A stretch of 43,907 nucleotides of DNA from Clostridiales bacterium. GTDB lineage: Bacteria; Bacillota; Clostridia; Lachnospirales; UBA12420. Position 1 is the stretch's first letter, and each line of letters begins with the position of its first letter. Under the pieces are notes generated by a model. The model worked only from the letters and a program-made list of their open reading frames with translations. It searched no databases and was not told where the DNA came from. The stretch lies in contig DMOI01000034.1 in NCBI GenBank assembly GCA_003452395.1, positions 149 through 44,055 of the forward strand. The letters are read 5' to 3'. Positions 31,485-39,413 of the stretch are shown one piece after another. Made by a program: the position numbers and the translations under genes.

Positions 31485-31781
31485 TTATTCTTTTCGCCTT
31501 CTTTCTAATATATTATCCCTTACTATATGTTTTGCTGCAGCTATCATTGAATTGACATTTTGTCGTGCCTTTAGATTCACATCTAGCGTTACATAAAACT
31601 CGTAGTTTACCAGTTTGTTTATTTCTCCTTCAATATTTTTCTCTTTTTTGAAGACTTTTTCAGTTGTAGTCATATACATATCATTAATTTTAAATTTCTT
31701 GAGGTTATTCCTTGTTTCTTCAGTATTCGGATAAATAAGACATGCTTTACACAGTAAATCATTTAGTTTTTTTTCTCCCAT
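31485..31781 (-). CDS. Small conserved-looking cytoplasmic protein, unknown
   Basis: 98 residues, basic, no membrane segment and no signal peptide. Two Cys near the N-terminus (LLCKACLIYP) could bind metal but no second pair exists. The middle (KINDMYMTTTEKVFKKEKNI) and end (VNSMIAAAKHIVRDNILERR) look helical. I do not recognise a family. AGAGGAG precedes the ATG. It has its own terminator; upstream lie another terminator hairpin (31887-31916) and a sigma-A-like promoter (31989-32017), so it may be under attenuation. Confidence 0.7.
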   Translation of the reverse strand: MGEKKLNDLLCKACLIYPNTEETRNNLKKFKINDMYMTTTEKVFKKEKNIEGEINKLVNYEFYVTLDVNLKARQNVNSMIAAAKHIVRDNILERRRKE

Positions 31782-31886
31782 TGATTGCTCCTCTTTTTTT
31801 GTTTTTTCTTTATTAAATATAGTTCATTTGCAAATATGTTTGCTTATAAAGATATTTTTCAGGAAAATATTATGATAAATACAGAT

Positions 31887-31916
31887 TAAAAAAGATAGCT
31901 TTTTCAATCGCTATCC
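31887..31916 (-). terminator. Terminator hairpin in the leader of the gene at 31485
   Basis: Minus strand GATAGC-GATTGAAAAA-GCTATC followed by TTTTTT. It lies between a promoter and the gene 105 bases downstream. Confidence 0.65.
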
Positions 31917-31988
31917 GCTTATAAAATATAAGGAATTTCTAGAAAATTATACTTTAAAACCTATTTTTAAAAAAATTCATGTTATAAC

Positions 31989-32017
31989 AGAATACTCCTC
32001 ACTGAAGAACTTGTCAA
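31989..32017 (-). promoter_or_regulatory. Sigma-A-like promoter upstream of 31887 terminator
   Basis: Minus strand TTGACA, 17 bases, TATTCT. The predicted transcript is about 95 bases to the terminator and contains no open frame of note. Confidence 0.55.
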
Positions 32018-32070
32018 TACCAAATTAGAAATTTCTCCAATTAATTTAAATAATATCTGTATATACTTAC

Positions 32071-32115
32071 AAAAAAGGCTTGAATATTCACATAAGTAAA
32101 TTTTTCAACCCTTTT
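32071..32115 (-). terminator. Terminator after the sensor kinase gene
   Basis: Minus strand GGGTTGAA and TTCAAGCC arms (one mismatch) around a loop of about 19 bases, followed by TTTTTT. Confidence 0.6.
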
Positions 32116-32120
32116 ATCGT

Positions 32121-34160
32121 TTACTTTTCTCCTGTAACTGGTAATTTAATTATAAACTTTGTCCCTATACCAACAGCACTCTCTACATCTATCATACCCT
32201 TATGTTTATTTACAATAATATCATACGCTATTCCGAGGCCTAACCCGGTACCCTGACCTATTGGTTTGGTTGTAAAGAAAGGATCAAATATTTTGTCTAT
32301 GACTTCAGGTGGTATTCCTTTTCCATTGTCTTCTATTTCACAAACAATATATCCATCTTCAACATATGTTGTAACCGTTATTAAACCTAATTCTGATATA
32401 TGATTGTCTTTAACTGCATGAACTGCATTGATTAACATATTAAGAAGTACTTGATTGATTTGTCCACCATCAGCATACAATTTAGGAATTTTACCTAGAT
32501 TGTATTTTACTTCAGCAAAGTATTTTATTTCATTATTTGCTACTATAATTGTAGTGTCAATACCTTCATTTAAATCGTATTCCGAATGTTCATCCGATTG
32601 GTTAACCCTAGAGAATATTTTCATACTGGTAACAATCTTACTTATTCTTTGAATACCTTCGTTTGTATCTTTAAATATATCCTTGGTATCTTCCATTATA
32701 TAATGAAAGTCAATTTCCTTACGTTTTCTGATAGCCTCCCCTATAATCGATTTCGAGACATTATCATCTGTTTCATATAGTGTTGTATCTAGTGCTAAAT
32801 AAATTTTCATTATATCGTAATACTTATCAATATATTCACTTAAAGTCTCCATATTACATGAAATAAATCCTAAAGGATTATTTATTTCATGTGCTACACC
32901 AGCCGCAAGCTGTCCAATTCCCGCAAGTTTCTCTTGTTGTACAAGTTGACCTTGTGTTTGAGTGAGTTGTACTAAAGCTGACTGAAGCTCTTCATTCCTT
33001 TCATTTAACTTCCTTTCAAGTGCTTTTTGAACAGAAATATCCTCTATTGCATCAATAAAACTGTTAAAGAGCGTACCTAGTTGTCCTATTTCATCTGTAT
33101 TCTTTAATTCTAGCTTTTTAGGTAAAATATTAGGATTTTCTTGAAGTGATTTAAATGTACTTGTTATCATCTTTATAGGGTCGACAATGCTCTTTGACAT
33201 AATAAATGCAAAAATAATTATCATGGCTAGCGCTATCAAAAGTATTACACTCAAGAAAATTGTTATATATGTACTTTCCTTGTAGATTGTTTTAAAAGGG
33301 ATTATACTAACAATAGCTAAACCATTTTTAGCTGTCTTTTCAAAAATAATCAAATGTTTTTCATCGTTCATATTAACCACAAATTTTCCGTTTTCTCCAG
33401 TAAATTTATTATTAAATTTGTCTGAAAGTTTCTTACCTATATATGCTCTTTCAGAATGATAGACGATATTATTTTCTTTATCTATTACTATATTATATCC
33501 ATCATAATTTTTTAAATTTTCAAGATAATCATTGAAAACATTAATATTATAACTAACTATAAGAACACCTATAGGCTTTACATTAGAAGTTTTATATTCA
33601 CTAGAATAAATAACTTTCACAGCATTTATTACGTAATGACTTTTTGAATTCAGATTAATATTCTCTTCAAGTCCACTCCAATAAATATTCCTTTTTGAAT
33701 CTATTGCTTCTTGTAAGATTTTATCTTTTAGCTCAATATTTATTCTATTTGTATTAAGTGTTTCACCAACATAATAATGCATATTGCTCTCTGAAAATAA
33801 ATCTATGGACACAAGTCCCTTAAGATTTATATATCCACTAAGAATATAACCTATTTTAGCTTGGGTAGTCAGTTTTTGAAAGACAGAATCATTTAAACTA
33901 TCTTGTGATAATGTATCTTTTATTTCCTCAATACCTGATATATTTACAATAACACTTTCAACATCATCCATCAAATGCTCAAGATATACCTTTTTTTCTT
34001 TTACAACTTCCGAATTAAATCTCTCGGCTTCATCTCTTAAAATATCGTTAAACCCCATTATAGCTAGGACGCCAAAAACAAGCAATGGAATAAGACCAAT
34101 GATAAGCATGTATATAACAAATTTTACTGTAATACTTTTTGAAATATATTTTTTCAGCAT
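32121..34160 (-). CDS. Sensor histidine kinase with extracytoplasmic sensor domain
   Basis: 679 residues. Membrane segments at about 12-36 and 296-321 enclose an extracellular sensor of about 260 residues, probably double-Cache. A HAMP region (about 322-375) and a coiled coil lead to the kinase core: H-box GVAHEINNPLG with His 424, a long inserted dimerisation helix, N-box MLINAVHAV, DNGKGI and GTGLGLGI for ATP. It is the last gene of a four-gene operon with a binding lipoprotein and two response regulators. I start at ATG 34158-34160 with GGAAGTG upstream; an ATG five codons earlier has a weaker site. Confidence 0.9.
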   Translation of the reverse strand: MLKKYISKSITVKFVIYMLIIGLIPLLVFGVLAIMGFNDILRDEAERFNSEVVKEKKVYLEHLMDDVESVIVNISGIEEIKDTLSQDSLNDSVFQKLTTQAKIGYILSGYINLKGLVSIDLFSESNMHYYVGETLNTNRINIELKDKILQEAIDSKRNIYWSGLEENINLNSKSHYVINAVKVIYSSEYKTSNVKPIGVLIVSYNINVFNDYLENLKNYDGYNIVIDKENNIVYHSERAYIGKKLSDKFNNKFTGENGKFVVNMNDEKHLIIFEKTAKNGLAIVSIIPFKTIYKESTYITIFLSVILLIALAMIIIFAFIMSKSIVDPIKMITSTFKSLQENPNILPKKLELKNTDEIGQLGTLFNSFIDAIEDISVQKALERKLNERNEELQSALVQLTQTQGQLVQQEKLAGIGQLAAGVAHEINNPLGFISCNMETLSEYIDKYYDIMKIYLALDTTLYETDDNVSKSIIGEAIRKRKEIDFHYIMEDTKDIFKDTNEGIQRISKIVTSMKIFSRVNQSDEHSEYDLNEGIDTTIIVANNEIKYFAEVKYNLGKIPKLYADGGQINQVLLNMLINAVHAVKDNHISELGLITVTTYVEDGYIVCEIEDNGKGIPPEVIDKIFDPFFTTKPIGQGTGLGLGIAYDIIVNKHKGMIDVESAVGIGTKFIIKLPVTGEK

Positions 34161-34193
34161 AAGCAACACTTCCATTTTCTATAGCTTTAAAGA

Positions 34194-35183
34194 TTATTCT
34201 AAATCCTTTTTTGTTACTACCTTTACTGGAATAAAAGTTTCTAGAGAAACATTCTTGCCTTCTATAAGATCAATTGCTTGCATGACTCCTGTGTATCCTT
34301 GAACATCAGCTTGTTGATCTATTGTTACAGTCATAGCTCCATCTAATATAGCTTCTCTTGCATCATCAAGGTTGTCAAATCCTGCTACAAGCACATCTTC
34401 CTTGTTATTGTCTCCTAAATATTCTATTACTCCAAGTGCCATCATGTCATTAGCACAAAATATCGCTTTTACATCTGAATTATTTTTATATATAGACGAT
34501 ACCACATCATACGCTTCATCGATTTTCCAATTTGCTGTTTCACTTGCAACTACATTAATATTTTTATTTTCACTAAAAGCTTTCTCCGCACCTTTTTTTC
34601 TCTGTTTTGCATTATTAGCTTCTCTCATTCCCTCAATTATCGCTACCTTTGTAGGTGTCTTTATCATATCTGAAATATATTTCGCCGAAAGATAAGCTCC
34701 TTCATCATTTTTAACACTTATAAATGGTACATTTACTAAGCCTACTTTTTTAGATAATTCTACATCCAGTCTATTGTCTATATTCACAATTTTCACACCT
34801 GCATCTTGTGCTTTCTTCAATACCTGTACAAGTTCTGTTGAGCTTCCCGGTGCTATAACTATTGCATCGACATTTTGTTCTATAAGCTCTTCTACGATTC
34901 CTATCTGCTGCTCTATTGATGTTTCTTTTGCTCCTGTTTTAACGATAAGGTTAATTCCTAATTCTTTTTCTGCCCTTCTTGCACCTTCTTCCATCTTAAC
35001 AAAGAAAGGATTTGTCAAGGTTTTCATAATAAGCGCAACATTATATGACTTATTTTCACTAGTATCTTTATTATTCAGAGTACTTTCGTCCTGAATAAGT
35101 CCGTCATTTGAAGGTTTACTCCCACATCCTATGAATAACCCGGTAAATACAATACACATAATAAAAATTAAAATTTTTCTCAT
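34194..35183 (-). CDS. Periplasmic-binding-protein-type lipoprotein (sugar/AI-2 class)
   Basis: 329 residues. The N-terminus is a lipoprotein signal with lipobox FIGC (Cys 20). The mature part is the type 1 periplasmic binding fold (ribose/galactose/LuxP class): YNVALIMKTLTNPFFVKMEE, VDAIVIAPGSS, VKIVNIDNRL, VAIIEGMREANNAKQRKKG, AIFCANDMMALGVIEYL and VTIDQQADVQGYTGV. No ABC permease or ATPase gene is next to it; instead it lies between a response regulator and a sensor kinase, so it probably presents a ligand to that kinase. The ligand is unknown. Confidence 0.88.
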   Translation of the reverse strand: MRKILIFIMCIVFTGLFIGCGSKPSNDGLIQDESTLNNKDTSENKSYNVALIMKTLTNPFFVKMEEGARRAEKELGINLIVKTGAKETSIEQQIGIVEELIEQNVDAIVIAPGSSTELVQVLKKAQDAGVKIVNIDNRLDVELSKKVGLVNVPFISVKNDEGAYLSAKYISDMIKTPTKVAIIEGMREANNAKQRKKGAEKAFSENKNINVVASETANWKIDEAYDVVSSIYKNNSDVKAIFCANDMMALGVIEYLGDNNKEDVLVAGFDNLDDAREAILDGAMTVTIDQQADVQGYTGVMQAIDLIEGKNVSLETFIPVKVVTKKDLE

Positions 35184-35207
35184 GATACTAATCCCCCCCT
35201 TTTACAG

Positions 35208-35600
35208 CTACTTAATTTGCTGTTTATAATATTTTATTGCTTCTTTTATACTAACTTTAAGTTCATCTTCAAGCTTCCATGGCTTATTGATTACCTTAAA
35301 AACATCTCCAATCTTAATACTATCTCCAATCTGTGGCATTCCCGAATCTCCAGAAAGCATCATTCTTACAATATGCGGATATTTTTTCTTAACTATATTA
35401 AGTAAAGTTAATCCATTCATTTCTGGCATTCCAGCATCTGTTATAATAACATTAATTTCTTCTCTTTCCAATATTTCTAAGGCTTCCTTACCACTTAAAG
35501 CAAAGAAAGTTTTATAGCTTTCTTCCCTCACTCCTCGTTTTAATGAATTAAGAACATTAATTTCATCGTCAACAAAAAGTATCGAATATATTACTTCCAA
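35208..35600 (-). CDS. Single-domain response regulator (receiver only)
   Basis: 130 residues, REC domain with no output. SILFVDDEINVLNSLKRG gives the acidic pair, ITDAGMPEMNG the phosphorylation Asp, and INKPWK the conserved Lys. The start is TTG at 35598-35600 with GGAGGTG six bases upstream; the longer frame to 35642 contains that site. It sits 43 bases after the REC-HDOD gene and 24 before the binding lipoprotein. It may pass phosphate or act by binding a partner. Confidence 0.85.
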   Translation of the reverse strand: MEVIYSILFVDDEINVLNSLKRGVREESYKTFFALSGKEALEILEREEINVIITDAGMPEMNGLTLLNIVKKKYPHIVRMMLSGDSGMPQIGDSIKIGDVFKVINKPWKLEDELKVSIKEAIKYYKQQIK

Positions 35601-35638
35601 TACGTTCACCTCCAAATTGGTTAATACATACCCAGATA

Positions 35639-36814
35639 TCATACATCTACAACAAAATTCTTTAACTCTTCCTCAAACTTGCTCTTTTCTATATTAAGAA
35701 AGGTGAATGCTTCCTCGTTAAAATCACACAAACATTTTCTACGAAGAATATCCCATGAATATTTATCCGCAATATGCACAGCACAAACCAATTCTTTGTC
35801 TATTATTCTATCATCCATAGGCCTATGATGAAAAAAAGCTGCTTCCACAATTGAATACGGTAGTTCCCACCATTTTAACAGATACCCACCCACTTCCTCA
35901 TGTGTAATTCCTAGGACATCCTTTTCAAGTTCAAAAATATTAAGATTTTCTTTCTTAGATTTTATATATAAACTATCATATTTTTCTCCAAAATACTTAA
36001 AAAGGATTACCTTTCCTATATCATGAAGCAAACCAGCTGTGTTACTTGATTCTCTAAGATTTTTACATAAAAATGCACTATATATAAAGTTCACAAGTTT
36101 ATTGGTTATAAATGCATGTTTCCATAGAATATCGCTATCCGTTTTCGATAAGCCGTTATTGCTAAGCGCATCAATTACTGAAGTTGATAATATAAGATTA
36201 TTGATATTTTGATATCCTAAATAGGAAACAGCCTGTTTTATTGATCCTGTTTTAACACCATAATAAGCTGAATTTGCAATATGAAGTACTTTTAAAGCTA
36301 TTGCCTGATCTTTTTCTATTTCATGTGTTATATCTTCAATATCTGCATCATTTTGAATAAGTGATATTATTCTCTGATAATTTGCATCAATAGTAGGAAG
36401 TTCCTCAATATTATTTATATGTGCTAAAAGATTACTATTATTTATAGCGTTTTCAGTTTCAAATATTTGTTCTACAATATTTAGTAGCTTTTCGTTCTTC
36501 CATGGCTTAAATACGTATAGTTTGGCTATATTTCTCTGAATTGCTTTAAAAATTAATTTTTCATCAGTATATCCACTTAAAATTACTCTGATTATGTTCG
36601 GAAATAACTCCTTAACCTTAGCTAGTAACTCATAACCATCCATAAATGGCATTCTCATATCAGTAATTATTAAATCTATATGCTCTGTCTTAAGTATCTC
36701 GAGTGCTGCCTCGCCGTCACTAGCTGTAACTACATCATATTCCGTCATTCTAAAAAGTCGTATTACTGATTTTAATATTTGTTCCTCATCATCTACGAAA
36801 AGTATTTTCTTCAT
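35639..36814 (-). CDS. Response regulator with HDOD output domain
   Basis: 391 residues. The receiver (about 1-120) has ILFVDDEEQILKS, the phosphorylation Asp in IITDMRMPFMDG and the Lys in VFKPWK. An HDOD domain (about 140-340) follows: IEELPTIDANYQRII, VLHIANSAYYG, GLLHDIGKVILF and AAFFHHRPMD. HDOD is a degenerate relative of HD phosphodiesterases; an HD pair is still present, but HDOD proteins are usually non-catalytic scaffolds. First gene of the signalling operon. Start ATG 36812-36814 is preceded by GAGGG; an ATG six codons upstream has none. Confidence 0.88.
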   Translation of the reverse strand: MKKILFVDDEEQILKSVIRLFRMTEYDVVTASDGEAALEILKTEHIDLIITDMRMPFMDGYELLAKVKELFPNIIRVILSGYTDEKLIFKAIQRNIAKLYVFKPWKNEKLLNIVEQIFETENAINNSNLLAHINNIEELPTIDANYQRIISLIQNDADIEDITHEIEKDQAIALKVLHIANSAYYGVKTGSIKQAVSYLGYQNINNLILSTSVIDALSNNGLSKTDSDILWKHAFITNKLVNFIYSAFLCKNLRESSNTAGLLHDIGKVILFKYFGEKYDSLYIKSKKENLNIFELEKDVLGITHEEVGGYLLKWWELPYSIVEAAFFHHRPMDDRIIDKELVCAVHIADKYSWDILRRKCLCDFNEEAFTFLNIEKSKFEEELKNFVVDV

Positions 36815-36891
36815 ATCAGAAATATCCCTCATTTCTAGATTATTTTTTTGTCACTATTACTCTTATATACAGAATTTATGACTGTAAATAA

Positions 36892-36919
36892 ATTATAATG
36901 TTTTTTTAACATTATACAA
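36892..36919 (-). promoter_or_regulatory. Candidate promoter of the signalling operon
   Basis: Minus strand TTGTAT, 16 bases, TATAAT, about 75 bases upstream of the REC-HDOD gene. The rest of 36920-37080 is very AT-rich and shows nothing firm. Confidence 0.5.
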
Positions 36920-37116
36920 GTGTATTTGTAAAAAAAATTGAATTTTTTTTAAATATCTTCCCATCACATATCTATATGCATGTACATTTTCTTAAGCTAA
37001 CACATATTATATATTAAAGGTAATCAGATTTTCCGTGTATTACCAATATTAAAATATATTTATCAAGGTCTATTTATTGAATCTTGTTTCACTATTATTT
37101 AAAAGGAGGTGATAAT

Positions 37117-37293
37117 ATGCCTTACATGAGAGGTTACGGTTACGGCGGTTGTGGTTATGGCGGTTGTGGTTATGGCGGTTGTGGCTACGGTGGTTGTGGC
37201 TACGGTGGTTGTGGCTACGGTGGTTATAGTGGTTATGGTAGTTATGGTATTCGACCATATTACAATAGATACCCTTATTATTATGGATATTAA
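37117..37293 (+). CDS. Gly/Tyr/Cys-rich repeat protein (GYGGC repeats), possible spore coat or surface protein
   Basis: 58 residues: MPYMRGYGYGG, five CGYGG-type repeats, then a Tyr-rich end (RPYYNRYPYYYGY). The ATG is fixed by AAAAGGAGGTG eight bases upstream. Proteins with this make-up in Firmicutes are often spore coat or exosporium components, where Cys and Tyr allow cross-linking; this is by composition, not homology. A terminator follows. A possible sigma-K-like element (AC-N17-CATATTATA, 36984-37011) lies upstream but the region is very AT-rich. Confidence 0.8.
   Translation: MPYMRGYGYGGCGYGGCGYGGCGYGGCGYGGCGYGGYSGYGSYGIRPYYNRYPYYYGY
37141..37230 (+). repeat. 15-bp coding tandem repeat, about six copies
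   Basis: TAYGGYGGTTGTGGY units; the first three use TAT/GGC, the later ones TAC/GGT, showing block duplication. They encode the GYGGC repeat. Confidence 0.9.
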
Positions 37294-37339
37294 CAGATTT
37301 ACTATAAACTATTCTTACTTATATAATAAAGTCAAACAA

Positions 37340-37380
37340 CATACAAAAAAATGTAAGTTTAACTTACATTTTTTTGTATG
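37340..37380. terminator. Bidirectional terminator between GYGGC gene and gap1
   Basis: Near-perfect 20-base inverted repeat (CATACAAAAAAATGTAAGTT and its complement) with T7 runs on both strands between convergent genes. Confidence 0.85.
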
Positions 37381-37409
37381 TTTCTAATAATTAGTTATTA
37401 TTCCACTAC

Positions 37410-38423
37410 CTATCTATTATCTACTCCTGCCATATGCTGAATTAAGTCTAATACTTTATTTGAATATCCCCATTCATTATCATACCATGCAATTAATTTT
37501 ACAAAATTATCGTTTAGTGATATTCCTGCTTTTACATCAAATATTGATGTATTTGGATTGTGAATTATATCTGAAGAAACTACTTCGTCTTCTGTAACTT
37601 CAAGTATTCCTTTTAGTTCACCGTTAGCTGCACGTTTCATAGCTTCTACTATTTGTTCGTATGTTGTTGATTTTTCTAATTTACATGTTAAATCAACTAC
37701 TGATGCGTCTAATGTAGGTACTCTAAACGCCATACCCGTTAGCTTTCCTTTAAGCTCTGGTATAACTTTAGTAACCGCTTTTGCAGCTCCTGTTGATGAT
37801 GGTATTATGTTGTTTGATGCAGCTCTACCACCTCTCCAGTCTTTATTAGATGGTCCGTCTACTGTTTTTTGGGTTGCTGTAGTTGAGTGAACCGTTGTCA
37901 TAAGCCCTTCTACTAAACCAAAATTATCGTGTATTACTTTAACAAGTGGTGCTAAGCAGTTTGTTGTACATGATGCATTAGATACAACATTCATGTTTTT
38001 TGTATATTCATTGTGATTTACTCCCATAACAAACATTGGTGCATCTGCTGATGGAGCTGATATTATAACTTTCTTTGCTCCACCTTTAAAATGTGCATCA
38101 CATTTTTCTAAAGTTGTAAATACACCTGTTGATTCTACTATATATTCTGCCCCTGATTCACTCCAAGGTATTTCTGCTGGGTCTTTTGCTCCATAAACAG
38201 TTATCTCGTTACCATTCACAACTAACTTTCCATCCTTTACTTCTATGCTTCCAGTAAATTTCCCATGTATAGAATCATATTTTAGCATATATTTCATATA
38301 CTCTAAATCTATAAATGGATCGTTTATTGCAACTACTTGTATCCCCGGATGCCCTTGCTCTAGGGCTGCTCTAAAAACTAATCTTCCTATTCTTCCAAAA
38401 CCATTAATACCTACCTTAATCAT
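37410..38423 (-). CDS. gap: Glyceraldehyde-3-phosphate dehydrogenase, copy 1
   Basis: Type I NAD-dependent glycolytic enzyme, 337 residues. Rossmann start KVGINGFGRIGR; Asp in VAINDPFID selects NAD; catalytic Cys 152 in SNASCTTNCLAPL; His in TTVHSTTATQKTVDGPSNKD; phosphate loop SSTGAAKAV intact. This is the class also found in eukaryotes and enterobacteria. Start ATG 38421-38423 with AAGGGGAG nine bases upstream; the frame is open 23 codons further but has no site. It has a promoter at 38474-38502 whose -35 is inside a 24-bp direct repeat. Confidence 0.96.
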   Translation of the reverse strand: MIKVGINGFGRIGRLVFRAALEQGHPGIQVVAINDPFIDLEYMKYMLKYDSIHGKFTGSIEVKDGKLVVNGNEITVYGAKDPAEIPWSESGAEYIVESTGVFTTLEKCDAHFKGGAKKVIISAPSADAPMFVMGVNHNEYTKNMNVVSNASCTTNCLAPLVKVIHDNFGLVEGLMTTVHSTTATQKTVDGPSNKDWRGGRAASNNIIPSSTGAAKAVTKVIPELKGKLTGMAFRVPTLDASVVDLTCKLEKSTTYEQIVEAMKRAANGELKGILEVTEDEVVSSDIIHNPNTSIFDVKAGISLNDNFVKLIAWYDNEWGYSNKVLDLIQHMAGVDNR

Positions 38424-38465
38424 TATAATTCTCCCCTTTTTTTCATATGTTTTATTATGTTGTGT

Positions 38466-38502
38466 ATTATACCATTTTATACTATAGTACAAGTTTTGGC
38501 AA
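38466..38502 (-). promoter_or_regulatory. Promoter region of gap copy 1
   Basis: Minus strand TTGCCA, 17 bases, TAAAAT (38474-38502). A second -10, TATAAT at 38466-38471, lies 15 bases from TTGTAC. The TTGCCA lies inside the direct repeat 38488-38511. Confidence 0.6.
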
Positions 38503-38511
38503 GTGTTTTTT
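38488..38511. repeat. 24-bp direct repeat, copy A
   Basis: Starts TACAAGTTTTGGCAAGTG and ends in six T. An exact second copy lies at 39390-39413. The pair encloses the toxin-antitoxin-like module. Confidence 0.93.
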
Positions 38512-38517
38512 GTAAAA

Positions 38518-38751
38518 TCATGCTGCCTTATCTCTATAATTTATAATAGTTATTTCAGCATGGTTTTCTTTCGCTTGTTCTACAATAATTTCAATTTTCT
38601 TCGCCACTTCATTATCAAAAAACACTTCACCACACTGACTACAAACATTGGCAGGAACATTTTTAATTATAATGATTGCTCCATTAATGTCAACCACATG
38701 ATTTACTATTCCATTTTCTGTACTCCCTTTACACATAAAGCAATTCATCAC
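38518..38751 (-). CDS. YgiT/MqsA-type zinc-finger antitoxin
   Basis: 77 residues. Two Cys pairs (CFMCKG near the start, CSQCGEVFF in the middle) make the YgiT-type zinc finger, as in the MqsA N-terminal domain; a short tail (EQAKENHAEITIINYRDKAA) replaces the helix-turn-helix of full MqsA. It starts one base after the stop of the DUF4258 gene. Such small proteins pair with DUF4258 toxins in type II modules; here I infer antitoxin function from the pairing. Confidence 0.82.
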   Translation of the reverse strand: MMNCFMCKGSTENGIVNHVVDINGAIIIIKNVPANVCSQCGEVFFDNEVAKKIEIIVEQAKENHAEITIINYRDKAA

Positions 38752-38752
38752 A

Positions 38753-39070
38753 TCATCTCCTCCTTGTTTTTAAATCTTCTAACCATTCCTCTAAACTTGG
38801 GTAATACGCAGTTATCATCCATATTTTATATTCATTAACTCCACAGACAATATGAATTTTATCATTATTAACAGTCATTCCCATAATCAAAAAGCTTGGA
38901 TGTGGATAATCATTATAATACTCTTCTATTATTTCACCTGTACTGATAGCATTTTCTACATCTTCTATTTTCATACCTCTCTGGCTCATTCTAATTAATA
39001 TGTGCTGACTCCATATTATTTGACTAGAGGTTATAAGTTCTTTTATTATATTGATATTTATTTCCTTCAA
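38753..39070 (-). CDS. DUF4258 protein, putative toxin
   Basis: 105 residues. The pattern WSQHILIRMSQRGMKIEDVENAI, GEIIEEYYNDYPHPSFLIMG, KIHIVCGV and KIWMITAYYPS is that of DUF4258, a RelE/BrnT-like small fold seen in toxin genes. The start is likely TTG at 39068-39070 with GGTGG about nine bases upstream; an ATG nine codons earlier (39097) lacks a site. It is directly followed by the zinc-finger antitoxin gene. The pair lies between 24-bp direct repeats. Confidence 0.8.
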   Translation of the reverse strand: MKEININIIKELITSSQIIWSQHILIRMSQRGMKIEDVENAISTGEIIEEYYNDYPHPSFLIMGMTVNNDKIHIVCGVNEYKIWMITAYYPSLEEWLEDLKTRRR

Positions 39071-39124
39071 TTTGCCCCACCACCTTATTTCTAACATTTC
39101 AAACGAAATTTTACATATCCAATC

Positions 39125-39304
39125 TCATTTTTCAGCAGGTCGGAATATATCATTTCCATTATTATCTTTGAATATAATTCCTATGTGCATTACATCATTA
39201 CCATCATATCTGTATATATTACTTATTCCTTCATTATTTCCATCATATACTGATATTTCCTTATATTTATCAGATTTATCTATGTCTATGGTATGTCTCC
39301 TTAT
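39125..39304 (-). pseudogene. C-terminal remnant of a larger protein gene
   Basis: Open stretch ending IDIDKSDKYKEISVYD ... NIYRYDGNDVMHIG ... DIFRPAEK and a stop. It looks like the beta-propeller-like C-terminal part of clostridial surface or copper-amine-oxidase-like hypothetical proteins (DIDKSDKYKEI, YDG). There is no start codon; an in-frame stop precedes it. It is a leftover of a decayed or truncated gene within the inserted segment. Confidence 0.55.
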
Positions 39305-39349
39305 TTACACTTATTTAAGTTTATTTAAATTTATTTAAGTTTATTTTAA
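39299..39349. repeat. AT-rich near-tandem repeat
   Basis: TTATTTAAGTT/TTATTTAAATT units repeated four to five times with small changes, next to the REP-like hairpin. No gene. Confidence 0.7.
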
Positions 39350-39382
39350 GGGGACAGTTCCTAGAAAGAAGGAACCGTCCCC
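39350..39382. repeat. REP-like hairpin (GGGGACAGTTCC / GGAACCGTCCCC)
   Basis: 12-base arms, 9-base loop, one imperfect pair that becomes G-U on the minus strand. GC-rich in an AT-rich surrounding. It resembles the short palindromes spread by RAYT-type (IS200-like) transposases in clostridia. On the minus strand it lies about 30 bases after the pgk stop and may also act as a transcription barrier. Confidence 0.7.
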
Positions 39383-39389
39383 ACTCTCA

Positions 39390-39413
39390 TACAAGTTTTG
39401 GCAAGTGTTTTTT
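39390..39413. repeat. 24-bp direct repeat, copy B
   Basis: Exact copy of 38488-38511. It directly follows the pgk stop codon on the minus strand. Confidence 0.93.

Noticed and set aside
37070..37258. His/Asn-rich frame on the minus strand
   Set aside because: Mirror of the GYGGC repeat; the plus strand has the strong AGGAGG site and start.
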